DNA of 21,599 nucleotides from an uncultured Arachnia sp. GTDB lineage: Bacteria; Actinomycetota; Actinomycetes; Propionibacteriales; Propionibacteriaceae. Position numbers and translations under genes: made by a program. Within the stretch, counting starts at the first letter, position 1; the number at the start of each line of letters is the position of its first letter. The stretch spans positions 1-21,599 of the forward strand of contig CAKUBE010000018.1 in assembly GCA_934636715.1 (NCBI GenBank). Reading direction: 5' to 3'. Shown piece by piece: positions 13,919 through 20,465 of this stretch. The notes under the pieces were generated by a model, which was not told where the DNA came from, ran no database searches, and saw only the letters and a list, made by a program, of their open reading frames with translations.

Positions 13919-15501
13919 GAGCTGCCCAGCGGGATCCTGACCACGTCGGTGGTGTTGCCGGCCTGGTCGAGGCCGTAGATGCAGTAGGTCGCGGGTAGGT
14001 CGTCGGCCATGAGGGTCAGAGGCACGATGAAGAAGTCCTGGAAGGTCTCAGGCGCCGGGCATTCCGCGTCACCGGGCACCCAGGTGAACCGCACGGTCGA
14101 CAGCTCCGGCGGGTTCAGGAATGGAGAAACCGACACGTTTCCCTCGCCGAGGTCGTAGACGGAGGCGCCGGGCTGGAACAGCGGCGGCGTTCGGTCGACC
14201 TCGAACAGCACCGTCGCCGCCCCGGCGTAGTCGTCCTTCGCGACGGCGCAGAGGGCGTAGTGGCCCTCCACCTCGGGCAGCGTCACGGCGACGATGTGGC
14301 CCTCGTCCCAGTCGTGCTCGGTGGCGGGAACCGTCGCCGTAGCGGCGTCGGCGTAGGTTGCCGGATCCGCGCAGACGGAGGCGTCGGTGAGCTCGACGAG
14401 TGCGGTGCGTACCGGCGCGGAGTCTCCGACGGCGGGGTTCACCGCGAGGTTCGCCCTAGCGTCGGCGTTGTTCGCGTCAGGGAGGCCGCCACCGCGGAAG
14501 ATGCCGCCGCCGCTGTTGGCCCACACCGACGGCACCTCCAGGGGACATGAGCCGCCCAGCGCGAAGACGCCCTTGTCGTCGAAGCACCGGCCGATCCCCG
14601 CGACGGAGACCGCATACGAGGTCTTCTCGACCATCGTCGCGCCCCCGTCGCCGAGCTCACACGGACGGTTCAGGAAGCAGTGCCCGCCGTTGGCCGGATC
14701 CGCAGCCCAGGTCGTCGTGTTGATGACCGCCGCGATCGCCTCCGGTCCGCCGTCGGCTCCGACGGTGAGGAGCGGCGAGCCTGATGAGCCCTGCCGGACG
14801 CCGGGGCAGTCGTTGGCCCACGAGTCGCGCCACAGCCAGCTGAACTCGATGAGGTCGGTCTGGCGCGTGAGAGTGCAGTCGCCGCCGCGCAGGACCCATT
14901 CTCCGTGATCCAGGTCCTGGACCGGGGCCGCGATGTTGCGGACCTTCGTGCCCTCCGCCGGCTCCTCGTCGATGATCGGGACGGGCCGGATGCCGAGCGC
15001 CCTGAGCGTGCCCAGCGACTCCTCGAGTCGGACGAGCGAGACGTCCCGGCCTCGCATCGTCGAGTACTCCAGCACCTCGGCGGTGATCGTGTACGGCGCG
15101 GGATTGTCGTGCGTGTCGAGCAGATAGCCCTGCCCGAACCAGTCCGCGCCGACGGTCACCGACTGGGCGGGGCGGCTGACGTCGCCGGTGCAGTGCCCGT
15201 TGGTGATGACGTATGCGGGCCCGTCGTCGACGCCGGTGTCGACGACCGTGCCGGTGCAGTTGGAGCCCATCTCCAGCCGTGCGACGCCGGTGAAGTCGCC
15301 GAGCTCCGCGAGCGGGATGGCAGGTGCGAGGTCAGGCAGGGGGGCACCGACGCCGGGGAGCGACTCGCTCGCGGTCGGGGCGGGCAGCGACGGCGGCGAG
15401 GGGGTCTCCTGCGGAGCTCCGCCCGTGCATCCGACGAGAGCCATCGCGGTCGCCGCGCCCACCGTGATCGCCCTGAACCCAATCCGCTGCCTCGTCGCCA
15501 T
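13915..15501 (-). CDS. Trypsin-fold serine protease lipoprotein
   Basis: This 528-residue exported protein has a signal peptide ending in the lipobox LVGC (C25), then a proline/serine-rich linker to about residue 60. The chymotrypsin-fold domain shows the catalytic triad: H103 in VITNGHCTGD, D153 in RGRDVSLVRL and S240 in GVRQGSSGSPLL. The serine motif GSSGSP resembles the V8/trypsin-like bacterial type. Residues about 380-528 form one or two beta-sandwich-like regions, including DRTPPLFQPGASVYDLGEG and YCIYGLDQAGNTTDVVRIPL, which look like extracellular Ig-like modules. Twelve or more cysteines suggest disulfides. The start at ATG 15501 is supported by TAGGAT 6 bases upstream. It is divergent from the ABC importer. 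The substrate is unknown. Confidence 0.88.
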   Translation of the reverse strand: MATRQRIGFRAITVGAATAMALVGCTGGAPQETPSPPSLPAPTASESLPGVGAPLPDLAPAIPLAELGDFTGVARLEMGSNCTGTVVDTGVDDGPAYVITNGHCTGDVSRPAQSVTVGADWFGQGYLLDTHDNPAPYTITAEVLEYSTMRGRDVSLVRLEESLGTLRALGIRPVPIIDEEPAEGTKVRNIAAPVQDLDHGEWVLRGGDCTLTRQTDLIEFSWLWRDSWANDCPGVRQGSSGSPLLTVGADGGPEAIAAVINTTTWAADPANGGHCFLNRPCELGDGGATMVEKTSYAVSVAGIGRCFDDKGVFALGGSCPLEVPSVWANSGGGIFRGGGLPDANNADARANLAVNPAVGDSAPVRTALVELTDASVCADPATYADAATATVPATEHDWDEGHIVAVTLPEVEGHYALCAVAKDDYAGAATVLFEVDRTPPLFQPGASVYDLGEGNVSVSPFLNPPELSTVRFTWVPGDAECPAPETFQDFFIVPLTLMADDLPATYCIYGLDQAGNTTDVVRIPLGSS

Positions 15502-15507
15502 GCGGCG

Positions 15508-15513
15508 ATCCTA
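15508..15513 (-). promoter_or_regulatory. -10 box of the protease gene, leaderless-type spacing
   Basis: On the minus strand TAGGAT lies 6 bases before ATG 15501. No ribosome site precedes the gene. Confidence 0.5.
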
Positions 15514-15584
15514 GGACGCGGTTCCGGGGTCCGCGCGTGCCCGGAAAGAGACCCCCACACCTAGGGGGCCGGATGAGTTTTGCT

Positions 15585-15604
15585 AACGTTTCCGTGAAAA
15601 CGTT
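15585..15604. promoter_or_regulatory. Palindromic operator candidate before the ABC importer
   Basis: AACGTTT (15585-15591) and AAACGTT (15598-15604) are exact complements around the 6-base spacer CCGTGA. The right half overlaps a possible -35 (GTGAAA, 15594-15599) that lies 17 bases before CATAGT (15617-15622). The position suits a repressor of the importer. It does not resemble an IdeR/DtxR box. Confidence 0.5.
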
Positions 15605-15650
15605 GAATACACCACGCATAGTCCGCAGATGCGGAAGAAAAGGAGATCCC

Positions 15651-16814
15651 GTGAAGCGGACTCTTGGCCTGGGCCTCGCGGGCCTGTTGGCAGTGGCAGT
15701 CGCATTGACCGGATGCGGAACCCCGGCGAGCACGCCGACGACCACGTCGTCGCCGTCCACCTCGGCGCCTGTGACTCAGGTCCCCGAAGCCGTCGGCCGC
15801 GTGATGGCCGACATGATCGGCGACGTCACCGTCCCCGCGGAGGCCCAGCGCATCGCGACGACGGCGCCGGCCTTCACGACGTCGGTGCTCCTCCTCGGTG
15901 CCGCGGACAAGCTGGTGGCGCTCGAGGAGAACTACGGCAAGAACGAGTGGGTCAAGGGAAAGTACCCGCAGCTTGCCGACCTCCCGGTCGTGTTCGCCGC
16001 GAACGAGACCAACATGGAGGCCCTCCTCGCCGAGAAGCCCGACCTCGTGCTCTACGCCGCGCGGTACGGCGAGGACACCCTGAAGCAGCTGCAGGACCTC
16101 GGGGTCGCGGCGATCTCCGGTGCGAAGGACTCGCAGCCCGAGGGGTACGACCACCTCAACTGGGTGCGGGACAACCAGGTCTACTTCGGTGACGCCATCG
16201 GCGGCGCGCAGGTCGACAACGCCCGCAGCTACGCGGAAGCCTTCACCGCCATGCGCGAGCAGATCGCGGCCAAGACGAAGGACCTCGCCGAGGGTGACCG
16301 TCCGACCGTCGCCCAGCTGTCCAGCGCCGGTGAGGTGCTCCAGGCCAACAACGGCAGCGCCATCGGGCAGGAGCTGATCGAGCTGGCCGGCGGCGTGAAC
16401 GTCGCGAAGGACGCCAGCGGCGAGTCGATGGGCCCGTCGGGCCAGACCAAGATCGAGCCCGAACAGCTGCTGGCCTGGAACCCGCAGATCCTGCTCGTCG
16501 ACTCCCCGCAGATCGCTCAGGCCATCGCCGACGACTCCGTCCTCTCGGCCCTCGACGCGGTCACCGACAACCAGGTCTACGTCATCCCCACCGGCGCCAT
16601 GTCCTGGGCGTACAACGGCCCGGAAGTCTTCCTCGCCATGCAGTTCTTCGCGAAGGCCGTCCAGCCCGAGCTGTTCGCCGACCTCGACCTCCAGGCGAAC
16701 ACCTCGTCGTTCTACGAGGAGCGCTTCGGCTTCGCTCTGGCCGACGAGGACCTCACGCACCTGTTCACCCTGGCCGACGGCCAGAGCGTCGCCGACGTCT
16801 TCGCGCGCGGCTGA
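15651..16814 (+). CDS. Periplasmic-type binding lipoprotein of a metal-chelate/heme/cobamide ABC importer
   Basis: This 387-residue protein starts at GTG 15651 with AAAAGGAG (15638-15645) 5 bases upstream. The signal peptide ends in the lipobox LTGC (C22), followed by a Thr/Ser/Pro linker. The rest is a FecB/BtuF-type fold. The first lobe has AQRIATTAPAFTTSVLLLGAADKLVAL and NMEALLAEKPDLVLY, a long helix separates the lobes, and the second lobe has RPTVAQLSSAGEVLQANNGSAIGQELIELAGGVNVA, WNPQILLVD and VTDNQVYVIPTGAMSWAYNGPEVFLAMQFFAK. These are the hallmarks of class III binding proteins for siderophores, heme or B12. The ligand cannot be told from sequence. The permease gene follows after 7 bases. 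Confidence 0.9.
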   Translation: MKRTLGLGLAGLLAVAVALTGCGTPASTPTTTSSPSTSAPVTQVPEAVGRVMADMIGDVTVPAEAQRIATTAPAFTTSVLLLGAADKLVALEENYGKNEWVKGKYPQLADLPVVFAANETNMEALLAEKPDLVLYAARYGEDTLKQLQDLGVAAISGAKDSQPEGYDHLNWVRDNQVYFGDAIGGAQVDNARSYAEAFTAMREQIAAKTKDLAEGDRPTVAQLSSAGEVLQANNGSAIGQELIELAGGVNVAKDASGESMGPSGQTKIEPEQLLAWNPQILLVDSPQIAQAIADDSVLSALDAVTDNQVYVIPTGAMSWAYNGPEVFLAMQFFAKAVQPELFADLDLQANTSSFYEERFGFALADEDLTHLFTLADGQSVADVFARG

Positions 16815-16821
16815 CCTCTTC

Positions 16822-17871
16822 GTGACCGACACCACGGCGACCGCTCGCCGCCACGCGCCCCGACGATTCGGGCTCGCGTTCGGCGTGGCGGTCGCCGTGC
16901 TCGTCGTATCCGTCATCACCTCGTTCCTGGTCGGACGCTTCCCGGTCGCGCCGTTCGAGGCACTGCGCATCGTCGCTTCGCACGTGATGCCGATCGAGCC
17001 GACCTGGGAGGCGATGGAGGCGAAGGTGGTCTGGGAGGTGCGGCTTCCGCGGATCGTCATGGCCGTGCTCGTCGGCGCGGCCCTCTCGTGCTCCGGCGCC
17101 GCCTATCAGGGCGTGTTCCGCAACCCGCTCGTCTCGCCGGACATCCTCGGGGTCTCCGCGGCGGCGTCGCTCGGCGCCGCCGTCGGCATCGTCTGGCAGG
17201 GCGCCTACTCCCCGAGCGTGCAGGTCCTCGCGTTCGCATTCGGCATCGCGGGCGTCGTCATCGCCTCTCTCCTCGCCTACACGCGGGGCACCGTGCCGAA
17301 CACCATGCTGATCCTCGCGGGCATCGTCACCGCCTCCCTCTTCAACGCGGGCGTCTCCGTCATGAAGTACCTCGCCGACCCGTACGACGACCTGCCGGCC
17401 ATCACGTTCTGGCTCATGGGATCGCTGTCCGGGATGCGCTGGGAGAACCTGCTGTTCGCGGCGCCCGTCATCGTGGTGGGGCTGATCGTCTTGTGGATCG
17501 TGAGTTGGCGGCTCAACGTCCTGACGATGGGCGACGAAGAGGCGCGCTCGCTGGGCATCAATACGACGCGGTTGAAGGCGGTCGTGATCGTGTGCGCGAC
17601 GGCGTTGACGGCGACGGCGGTGTCCCAGGTGGGCGCGATCGGGTGGATCGGGCTGGTGATCCCGCACGCCGCGCGGATGGTCGTCGGCCCCGATCACCGC
17701 AAGCTGATCCCGGCGGCCGCGGTGATCGGCGCCACGTTCCTGCTGCTGATCGACAACCTCACGCGCTCGGCGTCGGAGACCTCGCTGCCGCTGTCGATCC
17801 CCATCGCGTTCATCGGCGCGCCGTTCTTCGCCGTCCTGCTGAGAAGGAGCACCCGCGAATGGGGCCGGTGA
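16822..17871 (+). CDS. FecCD-family ABC importer permease
   Basis: This 349-residue membrane protein starts at GTG 16822, 7 bases after the binding-protein stop. No ribosome site is evident, so it probably relies on translational coupling. It has about ten hydrophobic segments. Family signatures include VRLPRIVMAVLVGAALSCSGAAYQGVFRNPLVSPDILGVSAAASLGAAVGIV, NTMLILAGIVTASLFNA, ITFWLMGSLSG, ARSLGINTTRLK and VGAIGWIGLVIPHAARMVVGPDHRKLIPAAAVIGATFLLLIDNLTRS. The last stretch is the segment that contacts the ATPase. It would form the membrane channel for whatever the upstream lipoprotein binds. The ATPase start overlaps its 3' end by 13 bases. Confidence 0.95.
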   Translation: MTDTTATARRHAPRRFGLAFGVAVAVLVVSVITSFLVGRFPVAPFEALRIVASHVMPIEPTWEAMEAKVVWEVRLPRIVMAVLVGAALSCSGAAYQGVFRNPLVSPDILGVSAAASLGAAVGIVWQGAYSPSVQVLAFAFGIAGVVIASLLAYTRGTVPNTMLILAGIVTASLFNAGVSVMKYLADPYDDLPAITFWLMGSLSGMRWENLLFAAPVIVVGLIVLWIVSWRLNVLTMGDEEARSLGINTTRLKAVVIVCATALTATAVSQVGAIGWIGLVIPHAARMVVGPDHRKLIPAAAVIGATFLLLIDNLTRSASETSLPLSIPIAFIGAPFFAVLLRRSTREWGR

Positions 17872-18662
17872 TCCGGGCCGAGCACCTCGTGTTCGGCTAC
17901 GCCAAGGATGTCCCGGTGCTGACGGACGTGAGCTTCGAGGTGTCGGCGGGAGAGGTCCTCATGATCCTCGGCGCCAACGGCTGCGGGAAGTCCACCCTGA
18001 TGCGGGTGCTCCTCGCCGAACGCCGCCTCGCCTCGGGTGCCGTCACGCTGGCCGGTGACGACGTCGCCCACCTCCCCGCGCGGGAGATCGCGCGGCGCGT
18101 CGCGATGGTGTTCCAGGACCACAACGCGCCCTTCCCCTTCCCAGTCATGGATGTGGTGGCCATGGGCAGGACGCCGTATCTCCCCGCGCTGGGCGCGCCG
18201 GGCGCGAGGGACAGGGAGATCTGCCGGGAGGCGCTCGACGCCGTCGGGATGCGGCGCCTGGCAGAGGTGCCCTACACCCAGATCTCGGGCGGCGAGCGGC
18301 AGCTCGTGCTGATCGCCCGCGCCCTCGCGCAGCAGACGCCGCTGATCATGATGGACGAGCCCACCAGTCACCTGGACTACCGGAACGCGGCCACGGTGAT
18401 CAAGGTCGCGAACCGGCTGGCGACGGAGCAGGGCAAGGCGATCATCATGATCACGCACCTGCCGGACCAGGCCTTCTACTATCCGAGCAAGGCGGCTCTG
18501 ATGAGGGGTGGGCGGTTCTTCGCCTATGGACCGAGCCGCGAGGTGCTCACCGACGAGCGGCTGTCGCAGACCTACAACATGGAGATCAAGGTGCTCACGG
18601 CGCGTGACCCGGACACCGGGGTCGAACACGTGATGTGCAAGCCCCTGTTCGAGCGGCTCTGA
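17859..18662 (+). CDS. ABC importer ATPase (FecE/BtuD type)
   Basis: This 267-residue protein starts at ATG 17859 with AAGGAG (17844-17849) 9 bases upstream, inside the permease gene. It has Walker A GANGCGKST (38-46), the Q-loop VFQDHNAP (Q86), signature QISGGERQ (141-148), Walker B LIMMDEP (162-168) and the switch histidine in ITHLPDQ. The C-terminal part, including GRFFAYGPSREVLTDERLSQTYNMEI, is typical of ATPases for iron-siderophore, heme and cobalamin import. A homodimer would power the permease encoded just upstream. The gene completes the three-gene operon; no fused or additional subunit is seen. Confidence 0.96.
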   Translation: MGPVIRAEHLVFGYAKDVPVLTDVSFEVSAGEVLMILGANGCGKSTLMRVLLAERRLASGAVTLAGDDVAHLPAREIARRVAMVFQDHNAPFPFPVMDVVAMGRTPYLPALGAPGARDREICREALDAVGMRRLAEVPYTQISGGERQLVLIARALAQQTPLIMMDEPTSHLDYRNAATVIKVANRLATEQGKAIIMITHLPDQAFYYPSKAALMRGGRFFAYGPSREVLTDERLSQTYNMEIKVLTARDPDTGVEHVMCKPLFERL

Positions 18663-18667
18663 GCCGC

Positions 18668-18673
18668 TAGGCT
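18668..18673 (+). promoter_or_regulatory. -10 box with leaderless-type spacing
   Basis: TAGGCT lies 5 bases before ATG 18679 and just after the ATPase stop, so the next gene may have its own transcript. Confidence 0.4.
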
Positions 18674-18678
18674 GAGGC

Positions 18679-18981
18679 ATGACTTTCGCCAATGTGGGCA
18701 CGCTGGGAACGCTGCCGGGTAAGCGCGACGAGCTGGTCGACCTGCTCACGAGGTGGAGCCCGGAGCTCACCGAGGCCGGATGCCTGCTCTACGAGGTGGG
18801 GGTCAACGACGACTTCCCCGACACGGTGTTCGTGGTCGAGTTGTGGGCGTCGGAGGACGCCCACCAGGACTCGCTTCAGCTCGACAGCGTCCGCGCCTCC
18901 ATCGGCAAGGCGATGCCGCTGCTCTCCGGCGAGATGGACGGGACGAGGTTCTCCGTCCTGGGCTCGCCGCTGCGCGACTGA
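18679..18981 (+). CDS. Antibiotic biosynthesis monooxygenase (ABM) domain protein
   Basis: This 100-residue protein has the dimeric ferredoxin-like ABM fold pattern: MTFANVGTLGTLPGKRDELVDLLTRW, then GCLLYEVGVNDDFPDTVFVVELWASEDAHQDSLQLDSVR and a final GEMDGTRFSVLG. The family includes YgiN-type quinol monooxygenases and IsdG-like heme-degrading proteins. I do not see the Asn-Trp-His triad arrangement clearly enough to claim heme degradation. Its position 16 bases after a possible heme or siderophore importer makes a link worth noting, but it has its own -10 box. The stop abuts the convergent PepSY gene's stop in TGATCA (18979-18984). Confidence 0.85.
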   Translation: MTFANVGTLGTLPGKRDELVDLLTRWSPELTEAGCLLYEVGVNDDFPDTVFVVELWASEDAHQDSLQLDSVRASIGKAMPLLSGEMDGTRFSVLGSPLRD

Positions 18982-19599
18982 TCAGGTGTCGCGCTCGACC
19001 TTCACCACCGCGCCGCTGGTGGCGTCGACGTAGATCTCGAAGCGTCCGCCGGCGTCGGCGCGGACCAGCAGCTCCCAGACGACGGCGCCGCGCTCCGTGT
19101 CGAGGTCGAGCTCGATGACCTGGCCGGGTGTGTTGCCGAGCGCGATGCCGATCGCGTCGGCGGCGGTGACCTTCGGGGCGGTCGTCTGCACGGAGCTCAG
19201 TCGCGCCGAGCGCTCGCGGGTCACGTCTCCGGACTCCGCGTCGATGTACAGCTCCACGCCCGTGCCGTCCTCCCGCAGCACCGTCACCTCCCAGGTGCGC
19301 GGCTCGGCGTCGAGCTCCACCACGGCTCCAGGGGTGTGGGCCAGCGCGGCGTCGATGGCGCCGACGGCGTCGAGCCGGCCCGCGGGCGCCTCGGAGGCGG
19401 GCGTGTCGTCCTCAGGCGCGCTCTCTTCGGGCGCGGCCGATGACGGGGTCTCGGAGGGCTCGGGAGCCGGGGAGCTGCTGGTCGGCGCGGCGGGCGGTGG
19501 CGTCGAGGGGCTCGTGGCAGGGGCGCACCCCGGCAGCAGCAGCGCGCCGAGGGCCGCGGCGGCGAGGAGCGGTGTGGTGCGGACGGTGATCTCGGGCAT
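18982..19599 (-). CDS. Lipoprotein with two tandem PepSY domains
   Basis: This 205-residue exported protein has a signal peptide ending in LLPGC (lipidated C25). A 50-residue Pro/Ser/Glu/Ala-rich stalk follows, then two PepSY-type repeats. The first, about 76-130, has LDAVGAIDAALAHTPGAVVELDAEP, WEVTVLREDGTGVELYIDAESGDV. The second, about 143-203, has VTAADAIGIALGNTPGQVIELDLDTERGAVVWELLVR and GRFEIYVDATSGAVVKVE. Both keep the A(I)xIAL-xxTPG-V and YVDAxSGxV signatures. PepSY domains are thought to bind or inhibit peptidases at the surface. The start at ATG 19599 has AGGGGGAG immediately upstream, with a rather short gap. The gene converges on the ABM gene. Confidence 0.9.
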   Translation of the reverse strand: MPEITVRTTPLLAAAALGALLLPGCAPATSPSTPPPAAPTSSSPAPEPSETPSSAAPEESAPEDDTPASEAPAGRLDAVGAIDAALAHTPGAVVELDAEPRTWEVTVLREDGTGVELYIDAESGDVTRERSARLSSVQTTAPKVTAADAIGIALGNTPGQVIELDLDTERGAVVWELLVRADAGGRFEIYVDATSGAVVKVERDT

Positions 19600-19660
19600 G
19601 TCTCCCCCTGGTGGGTGTCGCTCTTTCCCGAAAGCCTAGGCGGGGCGCGAGGTCCCGCCC

Positions 19661-19679
19661 ATCCCCAGATCGTGGGGAT
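19661..19679 (-). terminator. Hairpin downstream of the PIG-L gene
   Basis: ATCCCCA (19661-19667) and TGGGGAT (19673-19679) form a 7-bp stem with a 5-base loop, 14 bases after the PIG-L stop. No T-tract follows on the minus strand, so terminator activity is uncertain. Confidence 0.35.
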
Positions 19680-19692
19680 TTGGCGCATCTCC

Positions 19693-20424
19693 TCAGCCGC
19701 GCAGGCGGTGCGCCGCGATCACCACGGCACGCTCGACTCCGGCGCTTTCCCCCTGCTGCTTCAGCATCTCCGGGATGAAGTCTCCCGGCGCGGGGTGCCA
19801 GGGGAGGTCGGCGAGGTAGGCCTCGTGCGCGGTCAGGGAGGCGACCCCGCGGCGTTCGTCCTCGGCGTCGAGCGCGACGTAGTGCGTGGGCTTCGTGCCG
19901 GTCAGCAACAGCCAGGTCGTGCCCCAGGGCTCGAGACCCTCGTTGAGGAGCTCGCGGAACACCCAGCGGTTGTCGGCGTCGCGGACGGCGTCGATGGTGG
20001 CGACGCCGGCGGCCCGGTGGTCGGCATGGTCGATGCCCCACGGCGTGTGGAGCTCGCCCGCGCCGCTGAGCACGGCGTCGGGCCGGAACCGGCGGATCTC
20101 TCTCGCCACGGCGCGGCGCAGGTCGAGGCCGTACTCCAGCATGCCGTCGGGGAAGTCCAGGATGGTGAGGCTCTCGACGCCGACGATGTCGCATGCGTTG
20201 CGCTGTTCGACGGCGCGCAGCGGACCCGCTTCCTCGGGCGGCCGCTGCATTCCCGCCTCACCGGCGGTCAGCAGGAGGTAGCCGACCTCGACGCCCCTGC
20301 GTGTCCAGTGCGCGACGGCGGCCGAGGTGCCGTATTCCGCGTCGTCGGGATGCGCGACGACGATGAGGACGCGCCGGAAGTCGGCGTCGTCGAGCGGCTC
20401 GAGCGCGGGCTGTGTGGTCTCCAT
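19693..20424 (-). CDS. PIG-L/LmbE family deacetylase
   Basis: This 243-residue cytoplasmic hydrolase starts at ATG 20424. The zinc-site motif is VAHPDDAEYG (H25, D27, D28), with the third ligand in GIDHADHRAAG (H136). The TAGEAGM segment and ILDFPDGMLEYGLDLRRAVAREIRRFRPDAVLS are typical of the family, which removes N-acetyl groups from glycosides such as those in mycothiol or bacillithiol metabolism. It is close in form to general PIG-L proteins and is not clearly MshB or Mca. TACTGT at 6 bases before the ATG suggests its own promoter. It also lies 41 bases after the MFS gene and could be read from it. Confidence 0.92.
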   Translation of the reverse strand: METTQPALEPLDDADFRRVLIVVAHPDDAEYGTSAAVAHWTRRGVEVGYLLLTAGEAGMQRPPEEAGPLRAVEQRNACDIVGVESLTILDFPDGMLEYGLDLRRAVAREIRRFRPDAVLSGAGELHTPWGIDHADHRAAGVATIDAVRDADNRWVFRELLNEGLEPWGTTWLLLTGTKPTHYVALDAEDERRGVASLTAHEAYLADLPWHPAPGDFIPEMLKQQGESAGVERAVVIAAHRLRG

Positions 20425-20430
20425 GACGTC

Positions 20431-20436
20431 ACAGTA
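20431..20436 (-). promoter_or_regulatory. -10 box of the PIG-L gene, leaderless-type spacing
   Basis: On the minus strand TACTGT lies 6 bases before ATG 20424, in the short gap after the MFS gene. No ribosome site is visible in front of the ATG. Confidence 0.5.
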
Positions 20437-20465
20437 CGCCGCCTCGCGGGCGGTGCCCAGGGACG

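Noticed and set aside
15552..15568. CCCCC-N7-GGGGG hairpin in the protease/importer promoter region
   Set aside because: Only a 5-bp stem with no T-tract and no clear relation to either promoter.
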